In this document: piece by piece, positions 17,121 through 24,463 of the stretch
Layout: every line of letters starts with the position of its first letter
Numbering within the stretch: the stretch's first letter is position 1
Assembly (NCBI RefSeq): GCF_009760925.1
Contig: NZ_VRLV01000017.1
Coordinates: forward strand, 62,001 to 126,000
Length of the DNA: 64,000 bases
Origin: Nonomuraea typhae
GTDB lineage: Bacteria; Actinomycetota; Actinomycetes; Streptosporangiales; Streptosporangiaceae
Reading direction: 5' to 3'
Program-made: the position numbers and the translations under genes
The notes under the pieces: generated by a model
Told to the model about the DNA's origin: nothing
What the model saw: only the letters and a program-made list of their open reading frames with translations
Database searches by the model: none

Positions 17121-19801
17121 TCCTGGGCTACATCCTCAGCGGGCTGGTCACCGGGGCCATCTTCGCGGTCATGGGGGCGGGGCTGACCCTGTCCTACGCG
17201 GCGACCGGGGTGTTCAACTTCGCGCACGGGGCGGTCGGGTTCCTGGCCGCGCTGGTGTACTACGAGCTGAACGTGGCGCTCGGGTTGCCGACGTGGGTGT
17301 GCGCGGTGGTGGCCGCCGGGATTTTTGCGCCTTTACTGGGATATTTCCTGCATCGGGCGATGTTTCGGGGATTGGCGCAGGCGGGGGAGACCGCCCAGAT
17401 CGTCGGCACGATCGGGCTCACCATCGCGCTGCCCGCCCTCGGACTGCTGCTCGTGGACCTGCTCGGCCTGCCCAGCGCCGACGCCACCTCCCTGCCCCGC
17501 GGCCTCGGCCCCTTCCCGGCCGCCACGTTCACCGTGCTCGGCGTGCCGCTCGACTCCATGCAGCTCATCACCTTCGGCTTCGCCGCCGTCGCCGCGCTCG
17601 GGCTGTGGGCGTTCATGCGGCACACGCCGTACGGCCTGCGGATGCGCGCCTCCGTCGACCGGCGGCGCCTGGCCACGCTGCGCGGCATCGACGCCGACGC
17701 CACCTCGGCCCTGGCCTGGATGCTCGGCTCCGGCCTCGCGGGCCTGGCCGGAGTGCTGGCCGTTGCCATCGTCGGGCTGGACGCCACCGCCTACACCGTG
17801 CTGCTGTTCGCCTCGGCCACGGCGGCGGTCTTCGGGCGGCTGAGCTCCATCCCGTGGACGTTCGCCGCCGGGCTCGGGCTGGGCGTGGTGCAGAACCTCG
17901 TCGCCGGGTACACCGACTTCCTGTCGGAGATCACCGGCCTGCGTACGGCGGTGCCGGTCATCCTGTTGTTCGCCGGGCTCATCCTGCTCAACCGCTCCCG
18001 GGAACGCGTCGCGGGCAGCACGGCCGAGGACGCGCCGCCGCCCGACTACCTCGCGGGCATCCCCGCCTGGCGGCGCCGGCTGCCCTGGGCGCTGGCCCTG
18101 GCCGGGCTGGCCGTCTTCACCTTCACCGCCCAGGAGTACTACGTCGGCATCGCCGCCCACGGCCTCGTCCTGGCGCTCGTCTTCTGCTCGTTCGTGGTCG
18201 TCACCGGGATCGGCGGCATGGTCAACCTGGCCCAGGCCGCCTTCGCCGCCATGGCCGCGCTGACCTGCGGGTGGGCGTTCGCCTCCGGGCTGCCGTTCGC
18301 GGTCGCGATCCTGCTCGGGGTGCTGGCCGCCACCGCCGTCGGGATGCTGGTGGCGCTGCCCGCGCTCCGGCTCGGCGGGCGCATCCTCACCCTGGCCACG
18401 CTCGCGCTGGCGCTCCTGGCCGACCAGGTGCTCTTCCAGGTGGACGCCTTCAGCAACGGCACCATCGGCTGGCAACTGCCCGCGCTCGGCTTCGGCTTCG
18501 CCGACACCTCCGACCCGCGGGTGCGCGTGGTCGTGCTGCTCGTGCTCATCGGGCTGGTGGCGCTGCTGGTGCGCAATCTGGGGCGCTCCGCCTCCGGCCG
18601 GGCCATCCTGGCCGTGCGCTCGGCCCCGGCCGCCGCCACGACCTCCGGGATCTCGGCGCCGCGCACCAAGGTCATGCTGTTCGCGCTCGCCTCGGGGATC
18701 GCCGGGCTGGGCGGGGTGTTGTTCGCCGTCTCCAAGGGGTCGATCACCGCCACCGACCTGCCGGCCTTCGCCGGGTTCGTCTGGCTGGCCGTGGTCGTGC
18801 TCCAAGGGGTACGCCGGATCGGCGGGGCCGTCCTCGGCGGGCTGATCGCCGCGGCCTTCCCCGAGATCCTGGCGAACTGGGAGATCTCCGCGCACGTGGG
18901 GGCGATCCTGTTCGGAGCGGGCGGCATGATCCTGGCCAAGCACCCCGACGGCGTCCTGACCCAGCTGGCCGAGCAACGCCACCGCCGCAGGCAACGCCGC
19001 CGGGCCCGCGCGGAAGCCGTCGCCCGCCAAGAAGCCGCTCCACGGGAAGCGGCCGGAGCCTCCGGTGCCGTGGCGGTCCCGCGTCCCCAAGCCGCCGAGA
19101 CCGGGGACCAGGGGGCCGACGCCCCGATCTTCCGCCTGGAGAACGTCGTGGCCGGGTACGCCGGGACCACCGTCCTGCGGGGCGTCGATCTGGAGGCGCA
19201 CGAGGGCGAGGTGGTCGCCCTGCTCGGCGCCAACGGCGCGGGCAAGTCCACGACCTGCGCCGTCGCCGCCGGCGACCTGCCCGTCACCGCGGGCCGGATC
19301 CTGCTCAACGGCATGGACGTCACCCGCTGGCCCGGGCACCGCCGGGTCGGCCAGGGCATTCTGCTGGCACCCGAGGGCCGGGGCGTCTTCCCGGGCCTCA
19401 CGGTCGAGGAGAACCTGCGCACCTGGCTGCCCGACCCGGAGGCCGTCTACGAGCGCATGCCACAACTGGCGGCCCGCCGTACCCTCGCGGCCGGGGCGTT
19501 GTCCGGCGGCGAGCAGCAGTTGCTCACGCTCGCCCCCGCCCTCGTCCGGCCCCCGGCCGTGCTGATCGCCGACGAGCCGTCACTGGGGCTGGCGCCGCTG
19601 ATCGTGCAGCAGGTGTTCGACATTTTCGCCGAGCTCAGGGAACGCGGGGTGGCGCTGGTGCTGGTTGAGGAGAAGGCGACGGAGGTACTGGCGGTGGCCG
19701 ACCGGGTGGCGTTCATGCGCCTGGGCCGCATCACCTGGACCGGCCCCCGCTCCGAGGTGGACGGCGACCGGCTCACCGCCGCGTACCTGGGGGTGGCGTG
19801 A
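17117..19801 (+). CDS. Fused branched-chain-type ABC importer: two permeases plus ATPase (894 aa)
   Basis: Three usual subunits are one chain. Residues 1 to about 293 are a LivH-like permease (ATGVFNFAHGAVGFL), about 310-610 a LivM-like permease (GIGGMVNLAQAAFAAMAAL), then a basic, Ala-rich linker (RRRQRRRARAEAV), and about 670-894 a LivF-like ATPase with Walker A GANGAGKST, signature LSGGEQQ and Walker B VLIADEP. The chain brings one ATPase directly to the membrane pore; the second ATPase (LivG-like) is the next gene. Start ATG overlaps the binding-protein stop. LivH-LivM fusions are known in actinobacteria; a fusion that also includes LivF is unusual. No frame break is seen at either junction. 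Confidence 0.9.
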   Translation: MILGYILSGLVTGAIFAVMGAGLTLSYAATGVFNFAHGAVGFLAALVYYELNVALGLPTWVCAVVAAGIFAPLLGYFLHRAMFRGLAQAGETAQIVGTIGLTIALPALGLLLVDLLGLPSADATSLPRGLGPFPAATFTVLGVPLDSMQLITFGFAAVAALGLWAFMRHTPYGLRMRASVDRRRLATLRGIDADATSALAWMLGSGLAGLAGVLAVAIVGLDATAYTVLLFASATAAVFGRLSSIPWTFAAGLGLGVVQNLVAGYTDFLSEITGLRTAVPVILLFAGLILLNRSRERVAGSTAEDAPPPDYLAGIPAWRRRLPWALALAGLAVFTFTAQEYYVGIAAHGLVLALVFCSFVVVTGIGGMVNLAQAAFAAMAALTCGWAFASGLPFAVAILLGVLAATAVGMLVALPALRLGGRILTLATLALALLADQVLFQVDAFSNGTIGWQLPALGFGFADTSDPRVRVVVLLVLIGLVALLVRNLGRSASGRAILAVRSAPAAATTSGISAPRTKVMLFALASGIAGLGGVLFAVSKGSITATDLPAFAGFVWLAVVVLQGVRRIGGAVLGGLIAAAFPEILANWEISAHVGAILFGAGGMILAKHPDGVLTQLAEQRHRRRQRRRARAEAVARQEAAPREAAGASGAVAVPRPQAAETGDQGADAPIFRLENVVAGYAGTTVLRGVDLEAHEGEVVALLGANGAGKSTTCAVAAGDLPVTAGRILLNGMDVTRWPGHRRVGQGILLAPEGRGVFPGLTVEENLRTWLPDPEAVYERMPQLAARRTLAAGALSGGEQQLLTLAPALVRPPAVLIADEPSLGLAPLIVQQVFDIFAELRERGVALVLVEEKATEVLAVADRVAFMRLGRITWTGPRSEVDGDRLTAAYLGVA

Positions 19802-20541
19802 TGCTCCTCATCGAGGACGTGTCGGTCGCCTTCGGCGGGGTCCGGGCGTTGTCGGAGGTCGGCTTCGAGGTGCCCGAAGGGCAGATCTGCGGCGTCATCG
19901 GTCCGAACGGGGCGGGCAAGACGACGTTGTTCGACGTGGTGTGCGGGCTGCGCAGGCCGCTGAGCGGCCGGGTCCGGGTGGGCGGCGCGGACGTGAGCGC
20001 GCTCTCGCCGCTCCAGCGGGCCAGGGGCGGGCTGCGCCGTACCTTCCAGCGCACGCAGGTGTTCGGGCGGCTGACCGTCGCGCAGAACGTGCTGGCCGCG
20101 CTCGACTGGCGGGGCGGCGGTGGCGGGCTGCCCGCCGACCTGGTCGGCTGGCCGTCCCGGCGCAGGCTGGAGCGCGAGCGGGCCGCGCGCGTGGCCGAGG
20201 TGCTGGAGCTGTGCGGGCTGGCCGAGCTCGGGGACGCCTACGCGGCGTCGCTGCCGGTCGGTCAGCGCCGCCTGGTCGAGCTGGCGCGGGCGATCGCCGA
20301 CCGCCCGCGGTTGCTGCTGCTCGACGAGCCGACCTCGGGTCTCGACCAGGACCAGACGGTACGGCTGCGCGCGGTCGTGTCCGCGCTGGACACCACGGTC
20401 CTGCTGGTCGAGCACGACATGGGCTTCGTCATGGACACCTGCGACCGGATCGTCGTCCTCGACCTGGGCAGGGTCATCGCCACCGGGACGCCGCGAGAGG
20501 TGCGCGAGAGCCCGGTGGTCCGGGCCGCCTACCTGGGGTAG
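19801..20541 (+). CDS. ABC importer ATPase, LivG-like (246 aa)
   Basis: Walker A GPNGAGKTT, a LivG-type long insert after TFQRTQVFGRLTV, Walker B LLLLDEP and the switch histidine in VEHDMGFV are present. The signature motif reads LPVGQ rather than LSGGQ, a deviation also seen in other LivG-type subunits. It would pair with the fused LivF-like domain as a heterodimer. The ATG overlaps the upstream TGA by one base; a GTG three bases earlier is an alternative. Last gene of the importer operon; its 3' end overlaps the convergent VOC gene by 13 bases. Confidence 0.9.
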   Translation: MLLIEDVSVAFGGVRALSEVGFEVPEGQICGVIGPNGAGKTTLFDVVCGLRRPLSGRVRVGGADVSALSPLQRARGGLRRTFQRTQVFGRLTVAQNVLAALDWRGGGGGLPADLVGWPSRRRLERERAARVAEVLELCGLAELGDAYAASLPVGQRRLVELARAIADRPRLLLLDEPTSGLDQDQTVRLRAVVSALDTTVLLVEHDMGFVMDTCDRIVVLDLGRVIATGTPREVRESPVVRAAYLG

Positions 20542-21140
20542 TCCAGCGTGATGCCCTCGCGGCGCAGGTCCTCGATGATCCCGTCCACGAGCCGGGTGCT
20601 GACGGTGTGGGCCACCTGCCCGCTCTCGCGCAGCTCTCGTACGGCCGGCACCGGGTCGGGGTCGCCGAACAGGCGCTCGTCGGCATGGTCGGCGGCCCGG
20701 CCGGTCGGGTCGATCGCCCACCAGGATGCCTCCAGCGCGATCCCGTTGGGGTCGCTGAAGTAGATCGAGCGCAGGAAGCCGTGGTCGATCACGTCGGTGA
20801 CCTCGCAGCCGTGCGCCTTGAGCCGGTCGCGCATGCGGTTGAGTGCGTCCTCGTCGGGCAGTTGCAGGGCGAGATGGTCGAACTGGGCGGCGCGGGAGTA
20901 GGGGACGCCGGCCGGTTTGGCGAAGCTGTCGAGCTCCTGGCCGGCGTACTCGAAGAAGGCGACCGAGCATCCCGGCCCCACCTCGAAGAAGTAGTGCCGG
21001 AAGGCGGGGACGGCGATGGTGGCGACCAGCCGGGCGTCGAGGACGCCGTGCCAGAAGCGCACGGTTGCGTCCATGTCGGCGGTCACAAGGGCGAGATGGT
21101 GCAAGCCCCGCCAGTGGGCGGGGTCAGCAGAGGCGGCCAT
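20529..21140 (-). CDS. VOC-family (glyoxalase/dioxygenase fold) protein (203 aa)
   Basis: Two beta-alpha-beta-beta-beta units: the first begins LHHLALVTADMDATVRFWHG, the second includes FDHLALQLPDEDAL and ends IYFSDPNGIALEASWW. The His in each HLAL strand and the Glu in LEAS are likely metal ligands, as in glyoxalase I, fosfomycin-resistance proteins and extradiol dioxygenases. About 45 extra residues follow the fold. Convergent with the importer operon; its own upstream region (21141-21171) is short and it may be transcribed from the same direction as the broken SDR. Confidence 0.8.
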   Translation of the reverse strand: MAASADPAHWRGLHHLALVTADMDATVRFWHGVLDARLVATIAVPAFRHYFFEVGPGCSVAFFEYAGQELDSFAKPAGVPYSRAAQFDHLALQLPDEDALNRMRDRLKAHGCEVTDVIDHGFLRSIYFSDPNGIALEASWWAIDPTGRAADHADERLFGDPDPVPAVRELRESGQVAHTVSTRLVDGIIEDLRREGITLDYPR

Positions 21141-21171
21141 CCTCTGACCGTACGCCTTTCAACTTTCCCCG

Positions 21172-21568
21172 TCACGTGAAAAGCTGCCCCGCGTTGACGT
21201 CGAGGGTGGCGCCGGTGATCGCCTTGGCCGCGTCGGAGGCGAGAAAGATGACGGCCCGCGCCACGTCCTCCTCCGTGGCGATGCGGCGCAACGCCACGGC
21301 GCGCACGTCGCGGTCGCGGACCTCCTCGAAGCTCACGTCCTCGGCGGCGGCCCGGCTGCGCATCCACGCGTCGAGCACATCACTGGCGATCCAGCCGGGG
21401 GCCACGCAGTTGACGCGGACGCCGGAGGGCCCGAGTTCGTCGGCCAGGCAGTGGGGTCCTGGCCGCCGTGACGACGCGGGCCCCTTCTTCCCGCATCAGC
21501 CGGGCCAGGGTGACGCCGAGGCCGGGCCCGGCGCCGGTGATGATCGCGATCTTGCCCTCGAGCAGCAT
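21172..21568 (-). pseudogene. Short-chain dehydrogenase, core deleted
   Basis: Both ends of a classical SDR are recognisable but the middle is gone. The N-terminal part is MLLEGKIAIITGAGPGLG followed by LARLMREEGARVVTA (NAD-binding site). The C-terminal part, in another frame, reads LADELGPSGVRVNCVAPGW and ends with DEDVARAVIFLASD and a final GATLDVNAGQ. A normal SDR is about 250 residues; here only 397 bases remain, so about 110 residues including the NAG motif, the catalytic Ser and the YxxxK are missing, and the joint (about 21440-21460) is out of frame. It lies opposite the acyl-CoA dehydrogenase operon on the shared operator at 21601. Confidence 0.8.
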
Positions 21569-21600
21569 GATGGTGATCGTAGGCCGCCCTTTGCGGTTTA

Positions 21601-21616
21601 CCAAGCGTGCGCTAGG
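21601..21616. promoter_or_regulatory. 16-bp operator, copy 4
   Basis: CCAAGCGTGCGCTAGG, one mismatch from consensus. It is 9 nt before the acyl-CoA dehydrogenase start and 32 nt before the broken SDR on the other strand. Confidence 0.75.
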
Positions 21617-21625
21617 TTGGTGAGG

Positions 21626-22723
21626 GTGGATCTCGACTTCACCCCGGCCGAGCAGGACTTCCGCACCGAGGTACGCGACTGGCTGAGCGCCCACGTGCCC
21701 GCCGTGCTGCCGTCCATGGACACCCGCGACGGCTTCGCCGCCCACCGCGCGTGGGAGGCGCTCCTGGCCGAGGCCCGCCTCTCCGTCGTCTCCTGGCCCG
21801 GTGAGTACGGCGGGCGCGACGTCACCCTGATCGAATGGCTGATCTTCGAAGAGGAGTACTGGGCCGCCGGAGCCCCCGGCCGCGTCACCCAGAACGGCAT
21901 CTTCCTCCTGGCCCCCACGCTGATGCGCTTCGGCACCCCCGCCCAGCGCTCCCGCTGGCTGCCCAGAATGGCCCGCGCCGACGACGTCTGGGCCCAGGCG
22001 TGGTCCGAACCCGAGGCCGGGAGCGACCTGGCCGCGATCGCCTCCCGGGCCGAACGCACCGAAGGCGGCTGGCTGCTGCACGGCCACAAGACCTGGAGCT
22101 CCAGAGCCGCCTACGCCACCCACGGCTTCGGCCTCTTCCGCACCTCCGGCGCCCGGCACAAGGGCCTGACCTACTTCCTCTTCGACCTGGCGCACGTGGA
22201 GGTGCGCCCCATAGCCCAGCTGGACGGCGAGCACGGCTTCGCCGAACTCCACTTCGACGGCCTGTTCGTCCCCGACGACATGGTCCTCGGCGAGGCGGGC
22301 GACGGCTGGCGCATCGCCATGGCCACCACCTCCTCCGAACGCGGCCTCGCCCTGCGCAGCCCCGGCCGCTTCCTGGCCACCGCCGACCGCCTCCTGGCAC
22401 TGGCCGCCGGCGACCCGGTCCTGGCCGATCGCGCCGCCCGCTGCTGGATCGACGCCGAGGCGTACCGCCTGCACACCTTCGCCACCGCCCGCCGCCTCAT
22501 GGCCGGACACGACATCGGCTCCGCGGCCAGCATGGGCAAGGTCTTCTGGTCCGAACTCGACCTCCGCATGCACACCCTGGCCATGGAACTCCTCGGCGAC
22601 CGCGCGGCCTCCACACCGTGGTACGACGGCTTCCTGTTCTCCCTGGCGGGCCCGATCTACGCCGGAACCAACGAGATCCAGCGCACCATCATCGCCGAAC
22701 GCGTCCTGGGGCTGCCCCGATGA
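21626..22723 (+). CDS. Acyl-CoA dehydrogenase, large subunit of a heteromeric pair (365 aa)
   Basis: Full acyl-CoA dehydrogenase fold: N-terminal helical part from DLDFTPAEQDFRTEV, middle beta domain with WAQAWSEPEAGSDLAAI, and C-terminal helices ending GPIYAGTNEIQRTIIAERV. It introduces an alpha,beta double bond into an acyl-CoA using FAD. It overlaps the next, shorter acyl-CoA dehydrogenase gene by ATGA. Such adjacent pairs form alpha2-beta2 enzymes in actinobacterial steroid side-chain breakdown (FadE26-27, FadE28-29 of Mycobacterium), so bulky acyl-CoA is a likely substrate. Start GTG 21626 is 9 nt from the operator; GTG 21620 is an alternative, and the transcript is probably nearly leaderless. 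Confidence 0.9.
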   Translation: MDLDFTPAEQDFRTEVRDWLSAHVPAVLPSMDTRDGFAAHRAWEALLAEARLSVVSWPGEYGGRDVTLIEWLIFEEEYWAAGAPGRVTQNGIFLLAPTLMRFGTPAQRSRWLPRMARADDVWAQAWSEPEAGSDLAAIASRAERTEGGWLLHGHKTWSSRAAYATHGFGLFRTSGARHKGLTYFLFDLAHVEVRPIAQLDGEHGFAELHFDGLFVPDDMVLGEAGDGWRIAMATTSSERGLALRSPGRFLATADRLLALAAGDPVLADRAARCWIDAEAYRLHTFATARRLMAGHDIGSAASMGKVFWSELDLRMHTLAMELLGDRAASTPWYDGFLFSLAGPIYAGTNEIQRTIIAERVLGLPR

Positions 22724-23643
22724 ACTTCGCCTTCACCGACGACCAACTCGCCCTGGCCGCGACGGTACGCGACATCCTGCGCGCACACCGCCCGTCCCCC
22801 TCTCACCGCGCCTCCGCCTGGCCCGCGCTGACCGAGGCCGGCTGCTTCGTCTCGCTGGTCCCCGAATCCGCGGGCGGCCTCGGGCTGGACCTGATCGACC
22901 TGATCCCCGCCCTGGAGGAAACCGGCCGCGGCTGCCTGCCCGGACCCGTCGTGGAAACCGCCGTGGCCGCGCCGTACCTGCTGGAGGGCCTGGCCGACCT
23001 GGCCAAGCTCGGCACGCTCGTGGTGAGCGCCGCCCCCGGCACGCTCGCCCCGGACGCTGACCTCGCCGACCTCGTCGTCTCCGGTGACCTCGTGGCCACC
23101 CGTGAGCGGGTACGGCTGGCCGAGGTGCCCGGGATCGACCCGTGCCGCCGGATGTTCGAGGTCACGCTGACCGGCACGCCCTTGCCGGGCTCCTGGGACA
23201 GGGCCCTGCCCCGGGCCGTCGTCGCCACCGCCGCCCAGCTCCTGGGAGTCGCCCGGCACCTGCTCGACACCTCGGTGGCCTACGCCGGGGTCCGGACCCA
23301 GTTCGGCGCTCCGATCGGCTCCTTCCAGGCGGTCAAGCACCAGCTCGCCGACGTGGCCATCGCCGTCGAGTTCGCCGCGCCGCTGGTCTACCGGGCGGCG
23401 CTGTCCGTCGGCGCCGGCCAGGCCGGCCGGGACGTCTCCGCGGCCAAGGCCGCCGCCGGGGAGGCCGCCGCCCTGGCCGCGCGGACCGCCTCGCAGGTGC
23501 ACGGCGCCATCGGATACACCCACGAACTCGACCTGCGCTTCTGGCTGCACCGCGCCTGGTCGCTGTCGGCGGCGTACGGCGGCGCGGCCGCCCACCGCGC
23601 CGCCGTACGGGACGCGCTGCCCGGCGCCGCGAGGTTCCCATGA
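22720..23643 (+). CDS. Acyl-CoA dehydrogenase, small subunit (307 aa)
   Basis: Begins NFAFTDDQLALAATVRDIL and ends with the helical region including YAGVRTQFGAPIGSFQAVKH and ASQVHGAIGYTHE, typical of this family. At 307 residues it is about 70 shorter than a self-sufficient enzyme, with a reduced middle beta domain, as expected for the partner subunit in heterotetramers. ATGA overlaps on both sides (upstream large subunit, downstream LLM gene) show tight coupling. Which subunit carries the catalytic base cannot be settled by eye. Confidence 0.88.
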   Translation: MNFAFTDDQLALAATVRDILRAHRPSPSHRASAWPALTEAGCFVSLVPESAGGLGLDLIDLIPALEETGRGCLPGPVVETAVAAPYLLEGLADLAKLGTLVVSAAPGTLAPDADLADLVVSGDLVATRERVRLAEVPGIDPCRRMFEVTLTGTPLPGSWDRALPRAVVATAAQLLGVARHLLDTSVAYAGVRTQFGAPIGSFQAVKHQLADVAIAVEFAAPLVYRAALSVGAGQAGRDVSAAKAAAGEAAALAARTASQVHGAIGYTHELDLRFWLHRAWSLSAAYGGAAAHRAAVRDALPGAARFP

Positions 23644-24461
23644 GGTACGGCGTGCCGCTCGGGCTCATCCATCCAGCCGCCTGGAAGGACGTGGCACAGG
23701 CGGCCGACGAGCTCGGGTTCGAGTCGGTGTGGCTGCCCGAGCACCTCGTGTTCACCACGGACCTGACCACGGCCGCCTACCCCGGAGGCGCCGACCCCGG
23801 CATCCGGCCGGAGACGCCGCTGTTCGACGCGCCCGCCTACCTGTGCTTCCTGGCCGCCTGCACCACCCGGGTCCGGCTGGGCACCGCCGTACACCTGTTC
23901 GCCCTGCGGCACCCGCTCGTGTCGGCCCGCGCCTTCGCCACGCTGGACGTGGTCTCGGGCGGCCGGGCCGTCTGCGGGGTGGGGGCGGGGTGGTACCGGG
24001 GCGAGTGGGACGCGGCCCAGGTGCCGTTCGCGGAGCGCGGAGCCCGCCTAGACGAGGCCATCGCGGTCGCGCGGCGCCTCTGGACCGAGCCCGTGGTGCG
24101 CCACGAGGGCCGTTTCTACCGCTTCCCCGAGCTGGCCTTCAACCCCAAACCCGTGCAGAGCCGCCTGCCGGTGCTGTGCGGCGGCGAATCGGCCGCCGCC
24201 CTCCGCCGGGCCCGCACGCTGGGGGACGGCTGGATCAGCATGCCCCACACCCTGGAGTCGATCCGGCCCCAGCTGAACCGGCTGGACCCGCCCGAGGACC
24301 GGGAGTTCTCGGTCACCGTGCACGCCTTCGGCCTGGCCTCGCCCGCCGAGGTGCCCGCCTGGGCCGGGCTGGGGGTGGACCGGCTGATCGTCCGGCCATG
24401 GACGCGCACCCGCGAGGCCGTCGCCCGCCTCGCCGCCTTCGCCGCCGAGTACGGCCTTTGA
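23640..24461 (+). CDS. LLM-class F420-dependent oxidoreductase (273 aa)
   Basis: Luciferase-like TIM barrel protein: RYGVPLGLIHPAAW first strand, PEHLVFTT after strand 2, VSGGRAVCGVGAGWYRGEW around the cofactor phosphate. Related to the protein at 1619 but with a longer loop after strand 2. Third gene of the acyl-CoA dehydrogenase operon (ATGA overlap), so it probably acts on an intermediate of the same pathway, for example reducing or oxygenating a ring or enoyl group. F420 dependence is a family-level inference. Its stop is two bases from the end of the convergent CHAP gene. Confidence 0.85.
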   Translation: MRYGVPLGLIHPAAWKDVAQAADELGFESVWLPEHLVFTTDLTTAAYPGGADPGIRPETPLFDAPAYLCFLAACTTRVRLGTAVHLFALRHPLVSARAFATLDVVSGGRAVCGVGAGWYRGEWDAAQVPFAERGARLDEAIAVARRLWTEPVVRHEGRFYRFPELAFNPKPVQSRLPVLCGGESAAALRRARTLGDGWISMPHTLESIRPQLNRLDPPEDREFSVTVHAFGLASPAEVPAWAGLGVDRLIVRPWTRTREAVARLAAFAAEYGL

Positions 24462-24463
24462 GA

